Positions 25,398 to 33,687 of a stretch of 37,773 nucleotides of DNA are shown one piece after another. The stretch spans positions 1 to 37,773 of the forward strand of contig JAFWAX010000028.1 in NCBI GenBank assembly GCA_017507385.1, in the 5' to 3' direction. Source of the DNA: Bacteroidaceae bacterium (GTDB lineage Bacteria > Bacteroidota > Bacteroidia > Bacteroidales > Bacteroidaceae). A program made the translations under genes and the position numbers. Position 1 is the first letter of the stretch, and the number at the start of each line of letters is the position of its first letter. The notes under the pieces were generated by a model. The model had not been told where the DNA came from. It was given only the letters and a program-made list of their open reading frames with translations, and made no database searches.

Positions 25398-25836
25398 GAC
25401 ATTCAGAAAGATTTCTCAGATATTCATTCAACTCGCTGATGACACATTGGGTGGCGATTTCTACATTCTGCACCCGACCTCTGTCTTCACGAAGGCACTT
25501 GGCATGAACAGCGTTCTCGCTACCCCACGCTATCCAGATTTCCACTGCATGACCTTCCCACGCTTCAGCATATCCTGTGGAGGCAAGCGCATAATCCGTA
25601 TGGAAGAGCCTACAGGCTCCCTTAACCATCTGTTCTGCTACCTGCCGAGAAACCACACCATAAGTTTCTATCATTTCGTGGGGAACGCCAAGCATCTGTT
25701 CCTTCAATGTATCCTGATAAGCCACCAAGCCGCCCTGGAAGTATTGGCTAGCCCCGCTATGTGCCGTGATGGCTGCTGCTATCCTTCCACCGGTGCATGA
25801 CTCAGCAGTAGAAATAGTTATCCTTCTCTCATTCAT
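25369..25836 (-). CDS. CinA C-terminal/PncC-family nicotinamide-nucleotide amidase
   Basis: 155-residue stand-alone CinA-C domain. The family member PncC deamidates nicotinamide mononucleotide in NAD recycling. Motifs: ISTAESCTGGRIAAAITAHSGASQYFQGGLVAYQDTLKEQMLGV (residues 7-50), GVVSRQVAEQMVKGA and the ALASTGYAE run, close to the family's conserved G(I/T)AGP(G)-type segment but diverged. The following AWEGHAVEIWIAWG strand is complete. The last residues (CQTNNDEGCA) are encoded inside a 25-bp hairpin and the stop lies in its loop. It overlaps the zincin gene upstream by 8 bases, so translation is probably coupled. Last gene of the five-gene unit that starts at 30457. Confidence 0.88.
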   Translation of the reverse strand: MNERRITISTAESCTGGRIAAAITAHSGASQYFQGGLVAYQDTLKEQMLGVPHEMIETYGVVSRQVAEQMVKGACRLFHTDYALASTGYAEAWEGHAVEIWIAWGSENAVHAKCLREDRGRVQNVEIATQCVISELNEYLRNLSECQTNNDEGCA

Positions 25837-26674
25837 GAATCATCGCAGGCATTTCGTCAAAGTGGTATCCGTGTAGCAGCTCTTCAGGAAAGATGGATGC
25901 AAGAAGAGCATATAGACGAGGGTCGTAGTCGTAAAGTTGCTCGCGTGTACGGAGAGTGAATCTTCCTTCACCATTCTTAGCGGGCACATGCATCCGACAG
26001 GCATTAAACCATGCCTGTGCACCTTCAGCAAAATATTCGGCAGTATTCGACATAGAATAGGTGTCAGCCCAAAGCCCTTCGGCTCTTGCCTGCTGGAAAG
26101 CAGAACGCAAACTGTCACGGAAAGCTTGACTGATGCGGCTCATAGCAAAGTCTATATTATGGGCAAACTCATGCACCATGATGCTCTCGTGAGCATAACG
26201 CTCTTGAAAGTTGGGGATGCGCACCAAATTCTCTTCACCAATCGTCATGACCGGCAATTGAAGCGTAGCTCCATAACCTCGACCACGTTTATCCCAATCC
26301 GTTTCAGGCCACCAAACTTTCATCATACGACACTCAGGAAGGTCGGTAATATTTTCCTTATAACCTACCACTCCTATACGGAAATGACATCGAAGCATTT
26401 CTTCACGAGCCTCAGGAATGCGCTGCAACATATGATTGGCAATATAGCGTGCCTGCAATAAAGCTGTATCAGAAACAGCAGCAGATGACACAATGGGCAA
26501 ACCATCAGCACTAACATATTTCTGATACCATTCATCCAATGGAGATTCACGTCCAGCCAACCACTGTGTCAGCGTTGGAGGTGGAACCGTTACCTGTACT
26601 TGCGCTACAGCGTTTGTGCTCACAAGCATGAACACAAACGCTGCTAATATATGTGTTATGGAAATCTTCATCAT
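25829..26674 (-). CDS. Secreted zincin metallopeptidase, family not recognised
   Basis: 281-residue exported protein. The signal peptide ends at about residue 24 (STNAVAQ). Its zinc-peptidase signature is IMVHEFAHNIDFAM (HExxH, about residue 170), with a candidate third ligand in NTAEYFAEGAQAWFN about 50 residues later, the spacing of gluzincin-like enzymes. Other conserved-looking stretches are CRMMKVWWPETDWDKRGRGYGATLQLP and GEENLVRIPNFQERYAHES. I cannot name the family. The ATG at 26674 is used (26671 is also possible); the frame extends to a TTG at 26680. It lies 21 bases after the alkaline phosphatase stop and overlaps the CinA-type gene by 8. Confidence 0.8.
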   Translation of the reverse strand: MMKISITHILAAFVFMLVSTNAVAQVQVTVPPPTLTQWLAGRESPLDEWYQKYVSADGLPIVSSAAVSDTALLQARYIANHMLQRIPEAREEMLRCHFRIGVVGYKENITDLPECRMMKVWWPETDWDKRGRGYGATLQLPVMTIGEENLVRIPNFQERYAHESIMVHEFAHNIDFAMSRISQAFRDSLRSAFQQARAEGLWADTYSMSNTAEYFAEGAQAWFNACRMHVPAKNGEGRFTLRTREQLYDYDPRLYALLASIFPEELLHGYHFDEMPAMIHE

Positions 26675-26695
26675 TATCAAACCATTACAAAGAGA

Positions 26696-28105
26696 CTATT
26701 CCCAACCTGCTATTTCAGCTATCTTCATTGGAATTTCAGTATTGTCTGTACGCTTGCAAAAACGTTCAGCACCCACACCTATAGAGAATACAGGGACATA
26801 GCCGTTGGAGTGACCGCCACTGACCCATCCTACCATGGCTATCTCATTGAGGATTTCTTTGGCTACACTGGCTAGGCGTTCGTCTTTCTGGTATTCGCTG
26901 ACGTCTTCTGCTGGTTCCTGATTTAGGAATGTGGCATCGAAGGTGCGGCGAAGGCGCGCTTCCTGACGCTCGTTCACTTTTACTGCTCCAAACAGTCCAA
27001 AGTGCTTTTTCAGAACATTTTGTGCCATTTCCCAGGTTACTTTGTTGTCTGTCTTTCTGCGAAGCTCGTTCAGCTGGGCGCTGAGTTTGTTTACACTCAT
27101 ACGCTGATGTTTCAGCACCTGAAGATTCAATGCGTATTCTCCTCTTCCCAGCACGATTCCGCCTGTCTCGTGGTCGGCAGTAATGACAATCAGGGTCTCG
27201 TCTGGATGCTGTTCGTAGAACTCGTAAGCGACGCGAATGGCATTGTCGAAATCGACAACTTCTTCAAACGCCGTAGCTGCATCGTTGGCATGGCAAGCCC
27301 AGTCGATTTTTCCTCCCTCGACCATGAGGAAGAAACCTTTGTCTTCCTTGCTCAAAAAATTGATGCCTGCACGGGTGATGTCTGTCAACGTCAGGTCTTT
27401 GTCCGTACGGTCGATGGCATAAGGGATTGAAGCGCGGTCGCGGCGGCTGGCTTCTTCTGTCTGGAAAAGAATCATCTTGTCTGCCTTACGAGCTTTCTTG
27501 CGAAAATCTTTATATCCACGAGCAATGGTATATCCAGCCTTTTCACACTGCTCGTAAAGCGTTCCCTCTTCTGGTGCTTTACGGTTGACTGGACTCAAGA
27601 AGTCAGAGCCTGCATAAAAATCAAAGTCCGCACGAATGAGATCTTGGCCAATGGCGTAAGAACTGTTGCGGTCCGGCACATGAGAGTAAAATGCAGCCGG
27701 AGTAGCGTGGTCGATACTGACACTCGTTGCTATACCAACACGAGCACCTGCTGCTTTAGCCATTGTCGCAATACTTTTCACAGAAGTCTGCTGATCAGCC
27801 AGCATTCCTAAAGTTCCGTTCTTAGTCTTGTTTCCTGTCGCTAACGCTGTTCCCGAAGCTGCAGAGTCTGTAACTCCATTAGTGGCAGAATAAGTTGTTG
27901 CCACTGTCGCATAAGGAAATTCAGTAAATAACAAAGGCTTGATACCTATACATCCTTCTAATTCAGCGCGATAAGCTTCCGTTCCATTCACTTGGTTAAC
28001 TCCCATTCCGTCGCCTATGAAGTAAAAAACGTACTTCGCTTGCTGAGCCCATGCTGGAATAATTGCTACAACCAGCAAAAATGCTAAAATAATGTGCTTT
28101 TTCAT
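26696..28105 (-). CDS. Alkaline phosphatase (PhoA-type fold)
   Basis: 469-residue periplasmic phosphomonoesterase. The signal peptide ends at about residue 20 (IIPAWAQ). The core motifs are all present: FIGDGMG with metal ligand Asp32, VTDSAASGTALATG with nucleophile Ser81, GIATSVSIDHATPAAFYSH, FFLMVEGGKIDWACHANDA with metal ligands, VITADHETGG and the C-terminal GWVSGGHSNGYVPVFSIG with the final His. An insert (~330-420) between DHETGG and GGHS is typical of the family. It lies 43 bases after ruvB and probably shares its transcript, which would make a phosphatase part of a housekeeping DNA-repair operon. Confidence 0.94.
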   Translation of the reverse strand: MKKHIILAFLLVVAIIPAWAQQAKYVFYFIGDGMGVNQVNGTEAYRAELEGCIGIKPLLFTEFPYATVATTYSATNGVTDSAASGTALATGNKTKNGTLGMLADQQTSVKSIATMAKAAGARVGIATSVSIDHATPAAFYSHVPDRNSSYAIGQDLIRADFDFYAGSDFLSPVNRKAPEEGTLYEQCEKAGYTIARGYKDFRKKARKADKMILFQTEEASRRDRASIPYAIDRTDKDLTLTDITRAGINFLSKEDKGFFLMVEGGKIDWACHANDAATAFEEVVDFDNAIRVAYEFYEQHPDETLIVITADHETGGIVLGRGEYALNLQVLKHQRMSVNKLSAQLNELRRKTDNKVTWEMAQNVLKKHFGLFGAVKVNERQEARLRRTFDATFLNQEPAEDVSEYQKDERLASVAKEILNEIAMVGWVSGGHSNGYVPVFSIGVGAERFCKRTDNTEIPMKIAEIAGWE

Positions 28106-28148
28106 CAGTTAGTAAAAAATTAATGAGTTCTTGTTTTATTTTGTTCTT

Positions 28149-29195
28149 TTATATATCGAATAAATTCCCCATTCCACTCTTATCATTAGGGTTGACCCAT
28201 GGGCTACGACCAAGATGGCGATAAGCAAGTTCTGTCACTTCTCGTCCTCGAGGCGTGCGTTTGATGAAACCTTCTTTAATGAGGAATGGTTCATATACTT
28301 CTTCTACAGTTCCTGTATCTTCACCGATAGCAGTGGCAATCGTGCCAAGTCCAACAGGACCACCCTTAAACTTGTCGATAATGGTAGTGAGAATTTTATT
28401 GTCAATCTCATCCAATCCAAAACGGTCAATATTGAGCGCCTCAAGCGCCATGTGGGCAATGGGCAAATTGATGGTTCCATTGCCTTTCACCTGAGCAAAA
28501 TCCCTCACGCGACGAAGAAGCGCATTAGCAATACGTGGGGTTCCTCGGGAGCGGCTGGCAATCTCGGCTGCAGCATCGTGTTCGCAAGGAACGCCCAGCA
28601 GTCGTGCTGAACGGAGGATAATCTTTGTCAACACCTCAGCATCGTAGTACTCCAAATGGAGGTTAATGCCAAAACGAGCACGGAGAGGAGCTGTAAGCAA
28701 TCCGCTACGTGTTGTTGCGCCAACCAAAGTGAAAGGACTCAAATCTATCTGGATAGAACGAGCAGAAGGACCTTTATCTATCATAATATCAATACGATAG
28801 TCTTCCATTGCCGAATACAGATACTCTTCCACGATGGGAGAAAGACGGTGAATCTCATCTATGAAGAGCACATCATTTTCCTCCAAAGACGTGAGAATGC
28901 CTGCCAAATCACCAGGTTTGTCAAGCACAGGACCCGATGTGACCTTGAAACCGACTCCAAGTTCATTGGCAATAATGTTTGAGAGTGTAGTCTTTCCCAA
29001 TCCTGGAGGACCATGAAGCAGCGTGTGGTCAAGCGGTTCACCGCGGAAACGAGCAGCCTCTACAAACACACACAAATTCTCCACCACTTTGTTCTGTCCG
29101 CTGAAATCGTCAAAACGGAGAGGACGAAGGGCGTTTTCAAAGTCTTTGTCTTTGTTGTTTCGTTGTTCGCGTATATCAAAGTTATCGTCTTTCAT
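28149..29195 (-). CDS. ruvB: Holliday junction branch migration helicase RuvB
   Basis: 348-residue AAA+ ATPase that drives branch migration with RuvA. Complete family set: [19 protein letters not shown], Walker [13 protein letters not shown] (about residue 65), Walker [10 protein letters not shown], sensor region [21 protein letters not shown], the sensor II segment [20 protein letters not shown], and the C-terminal winged helix [36 protein letters not shown]. Five bases separate it from the U32 gene upstream, indicating cotranscription. No ruvA or ruvC is nearby. Confidence 0.98.
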   Translation of the reverse strand: MKDDNFDIREQRNNKDKDFENALRPLRFDDFSGQNKVVENLCVFVEAARFRGEPLDHTLLHGPPGLGKTTLSNIIANELGVGFKVTSGPVLDKPGDLAGILTSLEENDVLFIDEIHRLSPIVEEYLYSAMEDYRIDIMIDKGPSARSIQIDLSPFTLVGATTRSGLLTAPLRARFGINLHLEYYDAEVLTKIILRSARLLGVPCEHDAAAEIASRSRGTPRIANALLRRVRDFAQVKGNGTINLPIAHMALEALNIDRFGLDEIDNKILTTIIDKFKGGPVGLGTIATAIGEDTGTVEEVYEPFLIKEGFIKRTPRGREVTELAYRHLGRSPWVNPNDKSGMGNLFDI

Positions 29196-29200
29196 TTTTA

Positions 29201-30457
29201 CTATTTTTGTGTCAATCTATCGGCTGGCTGAAGCACGTAGAGCTTGTCGTTCACACGCACTCGCTCACGCACCTTTATACTGATATGCTGTCCTTTTGTG
29301 GCAGTATGCACTGGCTCCAAATCGAAACGAATCTCTTCACATGGCTGGATGAGCGCACCTGTAGTTGTGCCCGTAATGAGAATCTTATCGTCCACATTCA
29401 AATCAGCATTCTCAATGAGAAATTCTGCCACCCCAATCTTGGAGAAATACTTCATGCACTTGCCCACATAAACTTTCTTCTCCGTTGCCTTGCTGCCATA
29501 CACTTCACACCATTCACCCAGTTTCTGACCTTGATAATAGCCATCCCAGAATCCACGGTTGAACACAGTAGAAAGCTGTTCATCCCACACATCTTTTTCA
29601 GCGTCAGTAAAACGCCCTTCGAGCACAGAAGCAATAGCCTCATCATAAGCTTTCACCACCGTATATACGTATTCTGGCCCACGTGCACGACCTTCTATCT
29701 TGAAGACACGCACACCGGCGTTCATCATCACATCCATGAAACGGATTGTCTTCAAGTCGCGTGGCGACATGATGTACTTGTTGTCTATATTCAGCTGATG
29801 GCCTGTTTCCAAATCGGTCACCTCATAGCCGCGTCGGCAAATCTGCACACACTCGCCACGATTAGCACTCCGTCCTGCATTCTGCAATGACAAATAGCAT
29901 TTCCCGCTGATAGCCATGCAGAGAGCACCATGACAGAACATCTCAATGCGTATCAGTTCACCTTTAGGTCCTCGCACATCCTGTTCTATAATCTGCTGGT
30001 AGATGTCACGCACCTGCCACATATTGAGTTCTCGTGCCAGCACCACCACATCCGCAAACTGCGCATAGAATTTCAACGCCTCAATGTTGGAAATGTTGAG
30101 CTGAGTGCTCAGATGCACTTCCTGTCCCACTTCCCGGCAATAGGTCATCACAGCCACATCGCTGGCAATCACAGCCGAAATCCTCGCTTCCTTCGCTGCA
30201 TCGACGATTTCGTGCATGGTCGGAATATCTTCGCCATAAATAATGGTATTGACAGTCAAGTATGACTGCACACTATGCTCGTGGCAGATAGCTGCAATCT
30301 CTTTCAAGTCGTCAATAGTAAAAGCATTGGCACTGTGGCTGCGCATATTCAGCTTGCCTATGCCAAAGTATATCGAGTTTGCTCCTGCCTTGATAGCTGC
30401 CGCCAAACTTTCGCGACATCCCACAGGAGCCATAATTTCAAAATCAGAACGTTTCAT
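29201..30457 (-). CDS. Peptidase-U32-family protein (RlhA/TrhP-like)
   Basis: 418 residues of the U32 family. Despite the name, characterised bacterial members take part in RNA hydroxylation (TrhP for tRNA, RlhA for 23S rRNA). Motifs: the N-terminal [50 protein letters not shown] and LARELN. The cysteine set is [18 protein letters not shown] with [17 protein letters not shown], plausible metal-cluster ligands as in Trh[23 protein letters not shown] and a C-terminal beta domain follow. Start at 30457: the conserved EIMAPVG motif begins at residue 7, so no later start fits. The promoter box lies only 5 bases upstream. First gene of the five-gene unit. Confidence 0.92.
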   Translation of the reverse strand: MKRSDFEIMAPVGCRESLAAAIKAGANSIYFGIGKLNMRSHSANAFTIDDLKEIAAICHEHSVQSYLTVNTIIYGEDIPTMHEIVDAAKEARISAVIASDVAVMTYCREVGQEVHLSTQLNISNIEALKFYAQFADVVVLARELNMWQVRDIYQQIIEQDVRGPKGELIRIEMFCHGALCMAISGKCYLSLQNAGRSANRGECVQICRRGYEVTDLETGHQLNIDNKYIMSPRDLKTIRFMDVMMNAGVRVFKIEGRARGPEYVYTVVKAYDEAIASVLEGRFTDAEKDVWDEQLSTVFNRGFWDGYYQGQKLGEWCEVYGSKATEKKVYVGKCMKYFSKIGVAEFLIENADLNVDDKILITGTTTGALIQPCEEIRFDLEPVHTATKGQHISIKVRERVRVNDKLYVLQPADRLTQK

Positions 30458-30462
30458 GCGTA

Positions 30463-30470
30463 CAAAGGTA
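30463..30470 (-). promoter_or_regulatory. -7 promoter element almost touching the U32 start codon
   Basis: Reads TACCTTTG on the minus strand, ending 5 bases before the ATG at 30457. A leaderless or nearly leaderless transcript is predicted. No clear TTTG is seen at -33. Confidence 0.5.
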
Positions 30471-30723
30471 GTGAAAATTTTTGATTAAGTGTGCTAAAAG
30501 AGAATGTATTATCTTTATCGAACATGAAAAACTCATGTAAAAACCGGAGACAGAATAAAATTTATTTTTGATGTTGAGGAACATCCTACTTTTTACCAAT
30601 CATCATCTTCTTTCCTATTGATGAAAAAGTTGAGAATTCATCAGATGGTTATGCTCGTTAAAGCGTATTGATGATTATTATCTTCTACCTGTTGGTCGAA
30701 TTAGCGAATAGTTTGTTTTGTAC

Positions 30724-31512
30724 TCACATTTTAACTTCTCGTAAAATCTGTTTTTTCTCTTTCATTACTTTTTTCCATATTGTCTGACGAATATCTTCAA
30801 TCCAATGTTCTTCAACAGCGCATTTTAAAATCTGGTCAAAGAAACATTTGTTTTGTATCTTGTCTGATCTATCCTTCTCTTTTTTAGAAGCCTTGTCATC
30901 ATGCAATATTTCAAAGATTTCATATGGAACATCACCAATGTTACAGAGAAAACCATCAACATTTCGGCTATAAAATGAACTGAAAGTAGTTTCCTTTCCT
31001 ATATCGTAATCTTTGAATTTGTAGCCATACCAGATACTCCGCTCCTCCTTCGTTAGTTTTTCATTGGTGATACAAAGTTTCTTCCCTATAGATTCCAACA
31101 AATCTTTTACGTATACGATACTTTCTCCCCATCTGTCTTTTTCAAATATCTCATACCATCTTTCTTGAAGCAGAAATTCTTGCGGAGTATATATTTTCCC
31201 TCCTTCTTGTACATTATAGCCTTTTCCACTTGCAGTAGTGGAATCATAGTGTTTTATCCACCTCTTTTCTGCTCCATCAAGCATGTTAGACAGTTTTACA
31301 CCTTCATGGTCACCAACTTCAATCGTCTCTATTGTTTCACAAATAGGTTCACCATATTTCGCTATTGCTGTTTCACAAAGCGTTCGCCTGCCAGAGTCTT
31401 TAGAGGCACTCATGTGTTGATAATGCCTTTTCTTCACAGAAACTCTGGTTTGTCCGATATACACTTTCCCGTTGGAAAATGTATATTTGTAGATGAACCC
31501 TCTTTTTACCAT
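30724..31512 (-). CDS. GIY-YIG nuclease-domain protein
   Basis: 262 residues. The N-terminal ~95 residues form a GIY-YIG domain: GFIYKYTFSNGKVYIGQTR (the two tyrosine motifs and Arg), KKRHYQHM, and a later catalytic-Glu candidate in LDGAEKRWIKHYDS, followed by GYNVQEGG, a common end of these domains. Residues ~105-262 are unassigned, charged and probably helical. Such proteins cut DNA as homing endonucleases, restriction enzymes or defence effectors; none of these can be chosen from the sequence. It is the last gene of an AT-richer block and lies 26 bases after the small secreted protein gene. About 265 bases without a gene follow before the U32 gene. Confidence 0.85.
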   Translation of the reverse strand: MVKRGFIYKYTFSNGKVYIGQTRVSVKKRHYQHMSASKDSGRRTLCETAIAKYGEPICETIETIEVGDHEGVKLSNMLDGAEKRWIKHYDSTTASGKGYNVQEGGKIYTPQEFLLQERWYEIFEKDRWGESIVYVKDLLESIGKKLCITNEKLTKEERSIWYGYKFKDYDIGKETTFSSFYSRNVDGFLCNIGDVPYEIFEILHDDKASKKEKDRSDKIQNKCFFDQILKCAVEEHWIEDIRQTIWKKVMKEKKQILREVKM

Positions 31513-31538
31513 ACAAATCCTTTGCTTGATGATTGAGA

Positions 31539-31958
31539 TTATTTGGCAACATCTGTCATTTCCTTTTTCGTCAAATCACTTTTTGTAGCTTCTTCAACGG
31601 CTTTTTCAAAATCCTCTTTAGTACAAGGTTTTCGTAGAATCCAATAAGAACTTGTTGTAGAACTTCCAGTACCTTGAAACGAAGACCCTTCAGATGTTGA
31701 GCCATTAAGGTACATTTCCCACCCTTGCGAGATAAAATACATTAGAGCACCAGCAGGAGTCGAAAATCTCATTTTTGTCCCCTTCTCATTACGCAATCGC
31801 TTCACTTCCATACCATCATCAAAATACACCTTAAAATCCTCTTTGGTGAAGTCACCTTCAAATGATACAATACTATAGATATAGTACTTACTTTCTTTTG
31901 TTTGTGCATTACATACAATAGGGATGCACATCAATAAAATCACTAATAGCCTTTTCAT
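31539..31958 (-). CDS. Small secreted protein of unknown function
   Basis: 139 residues. The signal peptide spans 1-18 (IPIVCNAQ). The mature part has a predicted beta/alpha mixture: YYIYSIVSFEGDFTKEDFKVYFDDGMEVKRLRNEKGTKMRFSTPAGALMYFISQGWEMYLNG, then a Ser/Thr/Gly-rich loop and WILRKPCTKEDFEKAVEEAT. The segment with AGALMYFISQGWEM...WILRK resembles small Bacteroidales proteins of this kind with no known role. It sits between the helicase and GIY-YIG genes, 56 and 26 bases away. Confidence 0.75.
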   Translation of the reverse strand: MKRLLVILLMCIPIVCNAQTKESKYYIYSIVSFEGDFTKEDFKVYFDDGMEVKRLRNEKGTKMRFSTPAGALMYFISQGWEMYLNGSTSEGSSFQGTGSSTTSSYWILRKPCTKEDFEKAVEEATKSDLTKKEMTDVAK

Positions 31959-32014
31959 ATATTTTGCTTTCTTTTTGATTTTTATTAATTAAGTCTTATA
32001 TATGTAATTGCTTT

Positions 32015-33640
32015 TTATACAATCGTAATGTAGATGGGAGAACCTGTTCGTTTTGCACGCCGTCGATGCTCACGCATTCTTTCAACATCCTGTGCTGTCA
32101 TCTCTTCCGTGATGAGTATGCCCGGAGGTGTGAGATTGCCGAACCTTGTTTCAACGAAATCACATCTTGCTTCACTGTTTGTACAACGGAATGAGCGATA
32201 TGGCGCACCATTTGATGAAGTTCCTTCGTTAAAAGGAACTATTTTCCCTTCGAGGCATTTAGGACAAAGGTATGAGCCTATCTCTAATTTCAGAAGGAAC
32301 TCACTGACAAATGGTGAAGGACGTTGTTTATCATAAAGAATGTACATCCTTTTCTTTGCACGGGTCATAGCGACATAGAAAAGGCGGCGTTCTTCTGCAA
32401 ATGGGTATTGCTCGCTACGGCTCAGGACAAAGTCCAAAATAGGGTCATCCTCTATCAGCGACGGGAATCCATATGCCCCTTGATTGCAGTTGACCAGAAT
32501 AACATGATCGGCTTCCAAACCCTTGGCCGAATGGACAGACAAAAAGAAGATATCTCGTCCTGCTATATTGACTTTCATACGGTTCTCACTATGGTCTATC
32601 TTCCCTTTAAAACCAATAGAATAGACATCATAGTTATACCGTCCCATCAGTAGAACTGTTTCGTCCTTAGGTAAAGAAGCGACAATTTCCTCAACTTTCG
32701 TCAACACAGCATTATCCTCAGATTCACATTTGACGAAACTTAGGTAAGTCTTCTTTTTGTCACTCGCTGGCGTTTTAATGGTTTTCTCTTTCTGGACAGG
32801 ATTCTTCATTACAAAAGCTGAAGACTTATCAATTAGAGGCTGATGGAATCGATATGTCGTTTCAATTTTACACAGCTCCGTGAAGCCAAAATACTGCTCA
32901 AAATCATAAAAGAGAGCCATGTCGCTACCAGAAAATCGGAAGATGGATTGCCAGTCATCCCCCACACAATATAATTTTGTCTTGGGTTTATCTAAACGCA
33001 GTGCCTGCAACAGTTTATACCTATCCACAGAGATGTCCTGAAACTCATCCACCAAAATGTAATCATAGCGTTTCCACAATCCCTCACGACATAGTTTTTT
33101 TGCTTGGATGATGGCATCAGTGAAGTCAATCTCAAAGTTCTTCTCTAACTCGGCTTGATATGCTTCGTAAAAAGGCTTCACAATTTCTGTAAGAATATAT
33201 TTGTTACGCTTCTCATTGGCAGTCATCATGTGACCATCTTCTGGCTCCAGCGTTTCGGACAACCCTTTTATGGTTTTCTCATTGGCTTTCATTAACGTGA
33301 TGAAAGAAAGAAGCAGAGTGAACACCGTCTTTTCCATCTGACGGTTACGCTGCACCATTATGTCATACAATTCTCTGTTAGTCCTCTCTTTTATCGGTAC
33401 ACCGCACCTTTTCAGTTGCTCTATCAGCTTCTGCTCCACCATCCCATTGTGGAAGTCCGCACTCATCGTTTCTATTAGTACTGTTCCATTCCTCTTATGA
33501 ATATTGCGTTTCCAGTCAATGCCTTCAAGATACTTCTGATTAGCTACTTTCCATCCTCCCTTTGTCCCTTCACCAAACCAACGGGGAGTTTGCCCATTTC
33601 TGTCAATAGCAAAATGTTCAAGGAATATACGCTGCCACAA
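32015..33640 (-). CDS. UvrD/helicase-IV-like protein, C-terminal part (split gene)
   Basis: Downstream part of a superfamily 1A helicase cut by a frameshift. It holds ILVDEFQDIS (motif II, Walker B), YCVGDDWQSIFRFSGSD (III), TYRFHQPL (IV), FLSVHSAKGLEADHVILV (V) and RRLFYVAMTRAKKRMYIL (VI), all intact. A topoisomerase-type zinc ribbon follows (CPKCLEGKIVPF... FRCTNSEARCDF, about residues 447-490). The N-terminal ~130 residues continue the inserted domain begun in the other fragment (LWQRIFLEHFAIDRNGQTPRW). The only start is a TTG at 33640 inside conserved sequence, so independent translation is doubtful. With one copy of the 14-bp duplication removed, it joins the 33673-34995 frame into 988 residues. 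Confidence 0.88.
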   Translation of the reverse strand: MWQRIFLEHFAIDRNGQTPRWFGEGTKGGWKVANQKYLEGIDWKRNIHKRNGTVLIETMSADFHNGMVEQKLIEQLKRCGVPIKERTNRELYDIMVQRNRQMEKTVFTLLLSFITLMKANEKTIKGLSETLEPEDGHMMTANEKRNKYILTEIVKPFYEAYQAELEKNFEIDFTDAIIQAKKLCREGLWKRYDYILVDEFQDISVDRYKLLQALRLDKPKTKLYCVGDDWQSIFRFSGSDMALFYDFEQYFGFTELCKIETTYRFHQPLIDKSSAFVMKNPVQKEKTIKTPASDKKKTYLSFVKCESEDNAVLTKVEEIVASLPKDETVLLMGRYNYDVYSIGFKGKIDHSENRMKVNIAGRDIFFLSVHSAKGLEADHVILVNCNQGAYGFPSLIEDDPILDFVLSRSEQYPFAEERRLFYVAMTRAKKRMYILYDKQRPSPFVSEFLLKLEIGSYLCPKCLEGKIVPFNEGTSSNGAPYRSFRCTNSEARCDFVETRFGNLTPPGILITEEMTAQDVERMREHRRRAKRTGSPIYITIV

Positions 33641-33659
33641 TCCTTGCCTATCTTTAAAA

Positions 33660-33687
33660 TATATAGTAAAGTCTATATAGTAAAGTC
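33660..33687. repeat. 14-bp tandem duplication that splits the helicase gene
   Basis: TATATAGTAAAGTC occurs twice in tandem, 33660-33673 and 33674-33687. On the minus strand the second unit places TAG in frame right after PDFTI. With one unit deleted the frame reads KPDFTIYFKDRQGLWQRIF and continues into the downstream part. Confidence 0.95.

Noticed and set aside
29201..30457. Collagenase/protease function for the U32 gene
   Set aside because: The family name is historical; characterised bacterial relatives act in RNA hydroxylation and no protease motif is visible.
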